Of a stretch of DNA of 64,000 nt, positions 53,791-64,000 are shown piece by piece. Origin of the DNA: Cristatella mucedo (Eukaryota > Bryozoa > Phylactolaemata > Cristatellidae). The notes beneath the pieces were generated by a model. The model did no database searches. It was not told the DNA's origin and was given only the letters and a program-made list of their open reading frames with translations. Position numbers and translations under genes: made by a program. The DNA lies in NCBI GenBank assembly GCA_009760855.2, contig WPIO01000028.1:3406501-3470500 (forward strand). The letters are read 5' to 3'. How positions within the stretch are numbered: the stretch's first letter is position 1; every line of letters begins with the position of its first letter.

Positions 53791-55164
53791 CTGCGCCTTC
53801 GGCCACGTCTCCCGTCAGGAGGCGTCTACGACCGTAACCGGAAAGCGCTCTTCTCTGCCGTCGGCGAGATGGCGCCGCTGCGGAGCGTGCCGCGCGGGCC
53901 CGCGAAGTCTCGCCTCGGGGCAGCCAGGTGCTCCATTTTTATACGTCGCTCCGTCGCGCCACGACGTAAGGGGGTTTTTGTCAGCGCGCGCGCGCACGTC
54001 CACCAGCGAGGAGCTCACGAGATCGAGTCGGTGCGCTGTTTCCGGCAAATGCGCGCTTTCCGCCGCGCTCGACCGATGAAAAGGTGAGCGCCGCCAGCGA
54101 GCGGGCTAGCGCCTCCTGCCTCCAGACGTTGTGCACCTGCCTGAGCGTCGCATCTTAGCGACAGCTGACTGATTTTAGCAACGAGCGCACCCACGAGGGA
54201 ACGAGCGCTCGGCGAGTTCGGGAACGACCCGTCGATACCGCGGTCGCCGCCAAGTCAACGTTGCGTCCGGTGCGCTACGCCGGCGGCCGCGTTCCCGATA
54301 TGACGCCCCTCGCGAAAGAAGCAACGCTCTCCGACGACCGGTCGCCAGCGTTTGAGAATCGATTGCATTCGCGCGCACTGCGCCTGACACTGCACCTGAT
54401 GAATCGCAGGCTGATGCCGACGTCGACCCGAGGACGAAATCGTGGACCGGCTGCCTAACGCGCGACACACCGGCTGCCGCGGCCTCGGCGACAGAGGCGG
54501 GGGCCGCGGTGATGAAGAAGGAGTCGCTGCAGGCGCGCGCTAGGCGGATACGCGCCGCCCTCGGCGGCGGTGGCACCAGGGGCCGGGCTGACATGGCGCG
54601 TACCATCTAAGAGCGTCCATGTCGAACGCACGATTCGCTGCGAGCGCCATAAAAGAAAAGGTGCTCGCACCTATATTGCACTAATGCGGCTCGTGAATAG
54701 GGCGCGGCGCTGTTAGCAGCCCGCTGAGTTTGCCGCGGCCTGCGGACACATTTTAGAACGCTTTCTCGGTGGCCAACTGTGACTCGCCTTTGTAACAAGT
54801 TTTTCTTTTATATTAACGGCTTCAGACTCTATTGCTTCCTGTTAATCCGAGCTTCTGTCAGCTCGGTTTGACCGCCCCACTTTTGTCAGGCTTTTAATTT
54901 TTGTCCGTTCCGCTGAGAGACAATCTCCGCGGCATTCAAATGCACAGTTAAATAATGCGCCGATAAAACCCCTGCACATCACTACTATGGTATAATTCGA
55001 TGAGCAGTTCAATGGTCAATTTTTTTAAATATGAGAATATTTAAAGTAGCTGCATCTGCGAGCTATTAAATTATATTGCTCTGATATTTATGACGCGACA
55101 CTCATTAGAGCTGTACCAACGTGGTAGTGCTCTAAATACAAAAAGTGGCCCAACGCAAGCGTGA

Positions 55165-57305
55165 GGACATGTAATGTAATAGATCTCCGTTTGCAACTAA
55201 ACGAAGCCACAAATACCAAGTAGGTGTTACACAGGAGAGTTTTTTATAGTAAACTCACAGCCTACGCGGCTTTCGGAACGCATTCGAAATCCAAAAAACT
55301 TCATCTCACGAAACAAAGAGAAAGTGAGAAGCATAGCCGAGTCAGGAGGGCAGTTGAGGTAGTGAGTAGTACGAAAGTATCAGCTCAGAACATCTGGAAA
55401 GGGTGTGCCGTAGTCGGCAGCGAAAAAATAGATGTTGTATAGGAATTGCACAAGTGATTTCCACAGTCTACGACTTGCAGAGCAAACGCCTCTATCGCCA
55501 ACGGCCTTTAAGCGGAGGAATGGAGCTGCTAGTTTATTGTCCATACAGAACCTGAGGGAACGAGGAGGCTAAAACTGGTGCAGCAGTTCAGCTAGGTATG
55601 AAGGAATCAAGTCATGGTGGGTCTTGTGGGTCTGCAGAATAACTTTACTCAGTACCCGTTGATCAACCGGCAGCCATCAAAGCTCTTTCAGCAGAGAAGG
55701 CAATTGGTCAAACCTCTGAGATTTTCAAGCTAGCCTTGCAGCCATATTCATCACCAGCTGCAGCAATGGCTTAATGGCTTTTTTTCGCTAGCCCAGCCAA
55801 AATGGAACTACAACCATTTAGCCAAGACAGAAATAGAAGCTAATTAAATTTTCGGCAAACTTTTGTGGTAGAAAATCCCTAATTTTAGAGATCGAACGTG
55901 ATGACTAGCTGTGGAAGCAGTCGTCTTTGTGAAGCTTTCAAAATTTAGATAGCTGTCTAAGATGACACCTAAAATTCGAGCACACGGTGACAGTCTCACG
56001 ACAGCATCACTTGGACATTCATCTATTAGAAAAGCTAAGTCTTATTGTCCAGCCACACGCTTAGGTTGTCCTATGAGTAGCAGTTCCGTTTAATCGTCAT
56101 TAAGTTTAAGGAAATTTGCCGATATCCAGAATCAAATGTCTGCAAGGCGAGCATTAAGTTTATCAGTCACTGCAGCAGATTCCAACTGTTTAAACGGCAA
56201 ATACAACCGAGTATCATCAGCATAAAAGTGATAGCCAATTCTATCGATCTGAATCACTTTTCCCGGGAGTTCAGTATAAGTGGAGAACAGCAACGGACTG
56301 AGGACGGGCCCTTGTGGGATTGCACTGGTGGCTGGTCTGGTGGATGAGACCTGGCTCCCTACACGACACGGATGGAACACGATCGGACAAGTACGATTTA
56401 AATTACGCCAGTGCCTTGTCTACCTGACCGATCGTTGTTCTCAATCGTTCAAGTAGGATATCGTGATCAATAGTTTCAAGCACAGCTGACAGATCCGGTA
56501 GGGCTATGGCAGTGACATTCCCGTCATCAATGCTGCATAGGATGTCATTAGTTACATGGAGAAGAGCACATTCAGTAGAGTAGCGTCGCTTGAATCCCGA
56601 CTAAATCTTTATGACAATTCGTTCTTTTTAATGTGGACTACGTGCTGCTCTGCCAGAATTTTTCATGAATTATTGGCAAAAAAGGAAGAAGGGAAACTGA
56701 CAGTTTGCAAGAACCTCTGAATCTAATCCAGGCTCTTTAAGTATTGGTCTAACGATGGCTGATTTGAAGGACTATGGTACAACCCCGTTATTCAGAGAAG
56801 CACTAAAAATCTCATATATGGTTGGACTAGGTTTTTCTGCCAGTGACGACCACAGAGGGTGTGGTATAGGGTCTTCAGGAGACGAGCTCTTTTTACTAGA
56901 CTTGAATAAAGTGGCCACATTGCAAGCAGAAATCTCGAAAAATCTCTTTAAGGAAGGTGTCACAAGTTGCGACTCAATAATTGCTTCAGTCAAAGGGTGC
57001 TTTATGGAAGCACGGATGCAATATACAGAATGCGCGATTTTTTCAACGACGAAGGTTGAAAACTTGTCGGCCGGCCGTTAATACCCGGGGAGTGAGATTC
57101 GTCAGAGATGGCAAGCAAATTTTTTACCGTCTTTTTTAAGTCTGTTTTGGGTCCGACTGGCAAGGCTTCAGTTTTTGACTAAAAAAGGAAACCGTGGCTT
57201 TTCAAAGCTTCAGACTCGGAGGAAGTCTTAAATGAGCTCTATCGTTATCAGACCCAGACTTCTTAAAGAGGCGTTCAAGCCTTCGCTTAACACGGCTTGA
57301 TATCT
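55165..57305 (-). mobile_element. LINE-B, long decayed copy
   Basis: From the tail complement at 55165 (ATGTAATGTAATAGATCTCC) the minus strand runs through remnants of the reverse transcriptase C-terminus to GPVLSPLLFSTYTELPGKVI and [13 protein letters not shown] near 56200-56300, and to the linker preceding the reverse transcriptase near 56770-57000. Many stops and frameshifts. Confidence 0.85.
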
Positions 57306-58282
57306 TATCGGGTATACGCAAGTATATACATATATTATATTATATCAATCACAGATAGTTATCTTGAAATAGAAACTAAATGAAGCACAATACCCAATCC
57401 CGGTTATTAAAGTACTGGGATTGTACGTAACGTACAGTGACGGAGCCAGAGGGCGGAACAGGGGGTGCATTTGCCATTCCCTACAGCAAGGTAACGACCT
57501 CTGCTGCACCCATTCCTACGCCCCCAGACCATGACCAACAATCATATTAGGTCTTAACTACACTCGATGAGCCACCGCTGAGGGTGCCTCGAATAAACAC
57601 TATGATTTTACGCTAGAATTTCCATTAATTTCTGGTCTAGCCCCGTATTATGTTAAAAATTTTCTGGTCTTGCCGCCCTACATAAACATTGAGCAGGTCT
57701 TGCCACCTAGATAAAATTACTGGCTCCGCCGCTGATAATGCCTACGTATTTCGCAATACACCCGGTGAAATCAACGCACATAAATTTGAATGCACGCACC
57801 ACACGTAGGTTCCGTAAACAGCCTGTGCTTACCAATAGGAAGAGCACCCGCACGAATATATGTTCGAATGGATTAATGTATTTCACTGTCGACAATTATA
57901 TAATAACAATTTACTATTTCTCCTCGCATAAAGATTTAGCCAACTCGGGAAAGTACCGCAAGACTGCACGCAGTAGGGCAGGCTCACCTGCCAGGTCACG
58001 GACACTGGCTGGTGAGCCTCTCGAAGCAAAGTTGCAAGTCCGAGTGGTTTTCATGGGCCTGTGCTATTACTAATGGGGTTAGCTAGTTTGCACTCCTCAG
58101 CGAAACCTCGATTATTATGAGCTTGCAGGGGTTTTTGAGAGCTCTCTCATAATGGAATGATTATAGCTGCTTTGCGGGCTTAGCTGCAGTTTCGCTACTC
58201 GGCATACGGGGTGTTTACCATTGATGGGCGCGCTTTGCAAGCGTGCGCCTCGGCTCGCACTCTGGGAAATCGGCGATGTCTC

Positions 58283-58360
58283 GGCCAGCTCGCATCCAAT
58301 GCCTTGCGGTTAGGGACTCGAGACCTGAGGTCCCTGGTTCGAATCGCGTTGAAGTCTGAG
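58283..58360 (+). mobile_element. tRNA-like remnant or SINE head
   Basis: CCTTGCGGTTAGGGACTC (box A-like) is followed at tRNA spacing by CCTGGTTCGAATCGCG (box B). The T-stem does not pair fully, so it is not a sound tRNA gene; it may be a third SINE family. Confidence 0.45.
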
Positions 58361-60465
58361 ATTTGTCGACTGTCATTTGACACCTACCAATGCCACTTGG
58401 ATTTCACCCGAAGCTGAGCGATGCCCCAAGCTACCGTTTCAGTCCACGAGCGCCGCCGCACGATTCTCCCCCAGTCGCCGGTCAATAAAGCTGCGAGAGA
58501 ATTCCTTAATTAATTCGTAGCAGCGGCGCTCTCGCTTTCGGCACTTGCACCGACGCCATCTTGCACCTCAGAGCGCTTCCTCCTCTACTCTAGCTTGCAG
58601 CTGTGAGAAAGCCGGTTCGACACGCTCGCGCCGGGCTAGCCGCCCGGAGCGAGCTCAGATAAAGCATCGGCTTCCAGCAGACGAAGGCGGCGGTTGTCTC
58701 CACACGCTGGGGAGTTTTCTTCTATTCTACCTACTTCCGACGTGAGACTCGTGCCCGTGCGCCGCCGAGTAGCGACGGCGCTTGCATCGTCGGCGGCGCT
58801 CTCACCTCGGCAGACGCCTTATGCCTCCGCCTTCGCGTATTAAGCGCGATTGCAGCGGCGCTCGACGGCCGCGTAAGGCCAGCTCGCAGCGCTTCCGCGT
58901 AGAAAAGAAATCCGCTCTCGCTAGGCGGTTCAGGTCAGGCGCTCCCCTGTCGGCCCGCGATCGCCGCTCGGATAGTCAATGCAGGGAATAGAATGCGGCG
59001 TAGGCGGCATCGCGCAGCTGGGAGGCCGGCGCAAGATTCCCTCGATTCGGGTCGGGTGCCCAGCCCGGTTTCGACCGAATACGCCGGATGCTTACTCAAG
59101 TTTACTCGAAGTCCGAAAGCACCTTTATATGATTTTAATCGATTGCCGAATCATGTTTCATGCTGCATACAAAAAGAAAGTTACTTAAAACAGCCGAGGT
59201 GCAAAACAAACTAACGACAAGCCCGTGTATATGAAAATATGGAGTGAGAAACTTCTCAATTTCCCTCCGAGCTCTTTTTGTTACCACTGCAACGTATCTT
59301 TTAGTCTCATGTGGTTGAACCAGCCCCAGTGACAGCATCCTTTGAAATTCTTCCCGATATTTTGCTTTTTCGCTAAATTGAGAAACGTAACTAAATATTT
59401 TTTCCTTTCTCGTATTGTTTGTCGCTTCTCGCATAAATAGACAAGTGATTCTTGTAGTCGCAGACACGCTACTCCTTCTGCATCTTTTGCATGCCTTTCA
59501 ATCCATTTCCGGCTTCTTCCCACGAACTCCCCCCCCCCGTGACCACTTTCTTTCACGTCACTCCACGGAGTGGGCACTCGTACGTCGCGAAAGGTTTGCC
59601 AGCTGCACTCTGCAACAGTTGACGTCGAATCTTAGACGTGCCGATGCTGAGCTTCTTAGAAAAAATCCGCGCCATAAATGTGAAACTGTCGCTTTGAGGC
59701 GTCTCGCTAACCTAATCGCGAGTGGATGGCCAGGCTTGACTTCTCGTTACAAGCGCGGCTCTTACAAAAAACCGTAGACCTCTCGCTGTTTGCTCGCTCA
59801 GATCGTACCGGGCGACTGAGGTCCTCCTTGCCAACTTGGCGAAAGATCCCCCTACGAATGGTCAAACATCAAAAGAATAGCTTTCCCTTGCGTTAGCCTA
59901 TCGGCTGCCTAGCCATATAATGGCGCAAGCGCCACGTGCTGCGATTAGCTCCACCCCCCCCCCCCCCCCCGCCCTGCTGTCGCTGCACAAACTTTGCATC
60001 AGCGGCCCTCGAACTTAGACGATGTGCTCTTGGGGAACTTTCTTTGCGATGGAGCTGGGCTCGCGCAAAGATAAAAGCAGCCAAGCGACGATTTTTAAAT
60101 GTGTGCAGGCATCAGAATGCACGTCCCACTTGATATTATGTAGCACCAAAATACTGCAGCTGTTTTGAAATGCCTATCGCCACCCAGCCAGCCAGCTAGC
60201 TCCCTCGCCGCCTCCCTCGTGCGAGAGCAGTGCTTCTCCGAAGACCGCCTGCCTGCCTCAACAAGTCGGTCGCCCGCAGCACTATGCAACGACATCCGGT
60301 GTTTCATTTCCGCTTCTTGTGCGCATTACCTCAGTTCGTTTGCGGAAGAGCTCTTCGCGTATTGACTGGCCGGCGAGGGTATTTTCAATGCCCGTACATC
60401 GACCTGTGACACCACATCGTCGAGGCCTCGCAGGATCCTTTGTACCGCTCGAGGCGCCACGGCGA

Positions 60466-60550
60466 CGACGGCCGAAGCTTCTGTTTGTCTGCGACGACGT
60501 CCGAAGCTTCTGTTTGTCTGCGACGACGGCCGAAGCTTCTGTTTGTCAGC
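60466..60550. repeat. 29-bp tandem repeat, three units
   Basis: The motif GAAGCTTCTGTTTGTCTGCG starts at 60474, 60503 and 60532 (exact 29-base spacing); the third unit diverges at its end. Confidence 0.92.
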
Positions 60551-61451
60551 AGATCTTAAGCAAGCAGGCCAAGCACGTTGCCTCATGTCTCGACCATCAC
60601 TTTTTCATAGTTCTTATACGTCTACAGGTATACACAGATGTCTCTGAGGACGCTTTGCAAGTGTAATATTAGCATCGTTATTCATAAATATGTACGGGTG
60701 TATGTCCTTGTACGGGCTCTCGTGCGTGTGTACAGCGTGCATACACACTTACTGCTAGCTGCTAGCTCGGTGCTCAGCAGCTGTACCCATCTCCTGGGCA
60801 CAGCTGCTCTCGTCAGCTTCGCCGTTTTATAGACGCAATGTCGACATCTGGCTCTGCTGCCATACGATAGCGAATAACTTCTATATTGCATTGCCTAATT
60901 TGCACTGGCCTCCAGTTACAACGCATCTCCGCGTCTTCCTCTATCGACAAACATTTATTGGCAGACCGCAAGTCTACCATTGTTACAAAGATGCCATCCA
61001 ACAAAACATGAACGTTTAAAAAAAGGCATGCGAAAATGTACATATCTAACAAAAAGGCGAAGTACAGATAACATGGGAGTCACTGCCGCGCGATTCCAAA
61101 CGAGGGGAAAATTGCTGCGACGATTTCAAACGTAGGACTCCTGTGAGCAACCCCGCCTGGAATGCACACCCTCGAGGAACGAAACGTCGGCCGGGTGTAC
61201 AAAACGTTCAGCTCGTCAAAAAAGAAGGTAACGGAAATGGGGAATCGACAATAAAGAATTCGCAGGCTAGCACACCGACGCGAGAGTCTCGCGTTAGCAC
61301 GCGACAGAACGAGCCTACACCGGCCTCAGTCAAGTGGCTCAGCCGCCGCCGCAGCTCTCGGCCTGCGCCGCCGCCGCCGCCGGCCTCTCTCGGCCTTTGC
61401 CGCCGCTGGTCTGCCACCTTGAGCCTGGCGCCACTCTCGGTCTGTGTCGAG

Positions 61452-61732
61452 GCTCTGCTGTCGCCGCTCTGCTGTCACTGCTCTGCTGTCGCCGCTCTGC
61501 TGTCGCCGCTCTGCTGTCACCGCTCTGCTGTCGCGGCTCTGCTGTCGCGGCTCTGCTGTCGCCGCTCTGCTGTCGCCGCTCTGCTGTCGCCGCTCTGCTG
61601 TCGCCGCTCTGCTGTCGCCGCTCTGCTGTCGCCGCTCTGCTGTCGCCGCTCTGCTGTCGCCGCTCTGCTGTCGCCGCTCTGCTGTCGCCGCTCTGCTGTC
61701 GCCGCTCTGCTGTCGCCGCTCTGCTGTCACCG
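61452..61732. repeat. 14-bp minisatellite, about 20 units
   Basis: The unit GCTCTGCTGTCGCC repeats in tandem with point variants (mainly CAC or CGG for CGC) in the first half and at the last unit. Since 14 is not a multiple of 3, the protein period is 14 residues, and frames stay open on both strands. It lies about 390 bp past the bZIP stop codon. Confidence 0.95.
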
Positions 61733-62121
61733 CTGTGCGTCTCCTCAGTGCCTCTCTGCCGGTAACCGGCTGGCGCCTGTGCGAGCCGAGCCCGACGCGG
61801 AGAATGGGCGACGCTGCATTCCAAGCGGTTCCGCCTGCCCCACCGTCTCGCTGCGGCCGCGGCCATCACGAAGCCGGTTTACAAGCTGCTCGCGCGTCCC
61901 GGCGAGCGGCGCTCGCACGGCCACGCCGAGAGCCGAGCGACCTGCTCGGCTCCCGGCGTGGAAAAGAGCACGCTCGCTCGCCGCGCTCGCGCGGCGAGGC
62001 AGCTGAGTCTGGCAGCTGAGGCTCGAGCGCCGGCCGCCGCAGCGACGCTCGTCGTCCGCCAGTCGCGGCCGCAGTGGAGAGAAACGTCGCTGCCCGCCCT
62101 CGCCGCAGCGTGCCGTGACGT

Positions 62122-64000
62122 CTATGTCGACGAGTAGAGGAGGCAGCGAAGCTGGTCGGCCTCCTGCTTGAGGCCGGCTATGTCGACGCGCAGCCTGAGG
62201 TTCTCCTGCTCGAGGAACGCGGCCCGGATGGCGATCTCGTCCTCTTTGGCGCGCCGAGCGTCGCGCGACCGCTTCGCCGCCTCGTTATTCTTGCGCCGCC
62301 TCTCCCAGTAGGCGCCGTCCTTCTGCTCTTCGTTCAGCACCGGGCGGCTGCGCTTTCGTGCCGACGACGACGGTGGTGGAGGCGTCGTAGCGGCCGAGGC
62401 CTGCTCGGGCGGCTCGCCGCCGCCGAGGCCGCCGCCGGACGGCGCACAGCTCGGCGATACGGCAGCGCTCGTCGTGGAGCCTGCAAACGGCAGGCGAGCG
62501 ATGGCCCATTTAAAGGTCGGTTCGAGCGTCCGCTGAGGGGGACAGAGCCGCCGCGCGAAGGAAGTAACAGCTCGTCGCACTAGTCTGCCGCCGGGCGCCG
62601 CCACTAAAGCAGCTCGGGGGAGGGTGCCGCCAGCGCCGCCGCACGCAAGCGCGAGAGAGCTCGCTCGCCTCGCACCTGCTTGACTGTCGCCGCCTTCCGA
62701 AGACATGGACGACCTCGAGCACGTCGACGAGGACGCGTCTTTCAGCGACGCCACAAAGGCGCCAGGCAGCGCGACGCCTCCGGCCGCGACGCCTCCGGCC
62801 GCGCCGCCGCCTCCTCCTCTGGCGGCGGCACCGTCACTGTCCAGCTGCTGCTTGTCGCCCAACGTTTCGGCCGCCGACGCAGGCAGCGTCGGCCGCCGAC
62901 GCCGACGCTTGCCGCCGCAACGCGCGGCGGCGTCCGAACTCGCGCGGCGCGCCGCGGCCAGGCGGCACGTCGCTTCGCGCACGGCGCGCTTCTGCTTGTC
63001 TTGCGAGTCAAGCAACTGCAGTTTGTACATATTGAACAGCTCCTCCGACTGATTCCTGATCGCCTGCACCGTCATCGGGCAATCGGCGGCACTCGCGGGC
63101 GACGGGAAAGCGGCGGCGGCGGCGGGCAGCGCCGCAGCGGCCGCCGCGTAATAACCGCTCGTCGTCACCGGCGGCGGCAGCGGCAGGCCGACGTCCTTCA
63201 GGTAAGAGGCTTTGGCGGCCAGCCGAGCGACGGCCGAACCGTTGACGGCCGCGGGAAGCTGCTGCGAAGCTGCCGCCGCTCCGGACGGCTGGGCGAGCTG
63301 GGCTTCACCGTGCATGAGCGCGGCTGCTGCTGCTGCCGCGAGCGGATTTAGCGCCATCTGCCAGACGCCGCTGCCGCCGTAGCCGCCTGCTACGGCGGCA
63401 GCCGCGGCGGTCGTGGCGTGGAGCTCGGCTGAGAGGAAATGCCCGTAGCTTGGGTAGCCGACTCGTTGAGCCACCGCCGCGACCGCTGCTGCACGCTTCG
63501 CGGCGGCGGCGGCGTGGGCGCGCTGTTGCTCGCCATCGCCCCCGAAGCCGTCTGCCACAACGGCCGCGGCACCAGCACTGCTGCTGCTGCTGCTCCGCGG
63601 AGACGGAGAGCGACTACGCAGGAGGTCGTCGGCGAACGGTGCGGCACTGGCCGCGGAGGGCGGAGTCGCTCTCAGCCTCGAGGGCGTCGCGCCGTCATCC
63701 TGCCGAGGATACGGCTGCTTTCGCAGGCGACAGTCGATGGCGGACGGCACGCAACCGTCGATGCCGCTGTCCTGGCTCACCTTGCGCTCGGCGGCGGCGC
63801 TGCGGGGCGACGACGGCACGGAAGTGGCGGCGCCTCGGCGGCGACAGTCGCCGTCGCCGCTCGCATTTCGGCGCTTGGTCGAAAAGTCCAGCGGCTGGTC
63901 TGGTGGCGGCGGCGGCGGCTCGTCGGGCGCCACGCAGAGCAGACGCTGCTGCTTCTCGTAGAATGCGACGGCAGACGCTGCGTGGTCGTCATAGAAACGC
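62122..64000 (-). CDS. PAR/Giant-like bZIP transcription factor (partial at 5' end)
   Basis: One open frame runs from the window edge to TAG at 62122-62124, over 620 codons without a stop. It probably binds DNA as a dimer in the nucleus. The C-terminal basic region [20 protein letters not shown], continued by [20 protein letters not shown], matches PAR-type factors (HLF/DBP/TEF) and fly Giant. The zipper is short and the protein ends a few residues later, as in Giant. Near the N-terminus PLDFSTKRR resembles a CtBP co-repressor motif (PLDLS type), followed by SQDSGID. The middle is Ala/Ser/Gly-rich and low complexity, with a KRRRRR patch. No ATG lies early in the frame, so the start is beyond 64000 or in another exon. 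The exact subfamily is uncertain; an in-frame intron in the low-complexity part cannot be excluded. Confidence 0.9.
   Translation of the reverse strand, partial: RFYDDHAASAVAFYEKQQRLLCVAPDEPPPPPPDQPLDFSTKRRNASGDGDCRRRGAATSVPSSPRSAAAERKVSQDSGIDGCVPSAIDCRLRKQPYPRQDDGATPSRLRATPPSAASAAPFADDLLRSRSPSPRSSSSSSAGAAAVVADGFGGDGEQQRAHAAAAAKRAAAVAAVAQRVGYPSYGHFLSAELHATTAAAAAVAGGYGGSGVWQMALNPLAAAAAAALMHGEAQLAQPSGAAAASQQLPAAVNGSAVARLAAKASYLKDVGLPLPPPVTTSGYYAAAAAALPAAAAAFPSPASAADCPMTVQAIRNQSEELFNMYKLQLLDSQDKQKRAVREATCRLAAARRASSDAAARCGGKRRRRRPTLPASAAETLGDKQQLDSDGAAARGGGGGAAGGVAAGGVALPGAFVASLKDASSSTCSRSSMSSEGGDSQAGARRASSLALACGGAGGTLPRAALVAAPGGRLVRRAVTSFARRLCPPQRTLEPTFKWAIARLPFAGSTTSAAVSPSCAPSGGGLGGGEPPEQASAATTPPPPSSSARKRSRPVLNEEQKDGAYWERRRKNNEAAKRSRDARRAKEDEIAIRAAFLEQENLRLRVDIAGLKQEADQLRCLLYSST

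Larger units (their letters stand above)
53791..62121. other. Spacer between peripherin and the bZIP gene
   Basis: Bases 53791-54800 are GC-rich; 55165-57305 is LINE-B; 57310-58280 is AT-rich without features. A tRNA-like remnant lies at 58283, C runs near 59530 and 59954, a three-unit 29-bp repeat at 60466 and a 14-bp minisatellite at 61452. ORFs at 59135-59777 have no recognisable domain. Confidence 0.65.

Noticed and set aside
53022-53837. A 271-codon single-exon gene around peripherin exon 4
   Set aside because: Only 53333-53552 matches peripherin; the flanks are GC-rich intron bounded by good splice sites.
61143-62006. A 287-codon plus-strand gene
   Set aside because: It is created by the 14-bp minisatellite and GC-rich sequence; the opposite strand and other frames are open too.
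62680-63351. A 223-codon plus-strand gene
   Set aside because: It is the complementary shadow of the bZIP coding exon in GC-rich sequence.

Overview
The window is animal nuclear DNA from an invertebrate bilaterian. Genes are split by long introns, introns and spacers are full of decayed non-LTR retrotransposons, tRNA-derived SINEs and microsatellites, and the four recognisable genes are metazoan. I cannot name the species. Exon structures below were built by hand from homology, GT/AG sites and reading-phase agreement; every internal junction of the three multi-exon genes keeps phase.

Genes, left to right. (1) Pellino, an E3 ubiquitin ligase of Toll/IL-1 receptor signalling, minus strand, five coding exons between 20017 and 807. 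Its last exon lies off the left edge and its start-codon exon was not found. (2) A seven-membrane-span protein of the GPR180/TMEM145 family, plus strand, five exons from 21893 to 36270, 507 residues, complete. (3) A peripherin/ROM1-type photoreceptor tetraspanin, plus strand, five exons from 45144 to 53790, 314 residues, complete in its core. (4) A PAR/Giant-like bZIP transcription factor, minus strand, one long open exon from 62122 to the right edge. Pellino and the GPR180/TMEM145 gene are head to head; peripherin and the bZIP gene are tail to tail. No functional link among the four is evident.

Repeats. Two LINE families of CR1/L2 type are scattered in the introns. Family A ends in a hairpin followed by (ATT)n. 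Family B ends in repeats of ACATT. A tRNA-derived SINE family carries a 3' hairpin very like that of LINE-A, which suggests it borrows that LINE's reverse transcriptase. A second SINE family, an inverted satellite of about 175-bp monomers (39.1-41.5 kb), an LTR-like remnant, a MITE-like element inside a peripherin intron, a 14-bp minisatellite beside the bZIP gene and a pure (CTG)26 tract in an intron complete the picture.

The most notable points are a roughly 150-residue low-complexity insertion inside the Pellino FHA domain, the apparent absence of the oligomerising cysteine of peripherin, the LINE/SINE tail sharing, and a short LINE-3'-end derivative with the same 5' boundary at two loci. 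I found no convincing undescribed multi-gene system.
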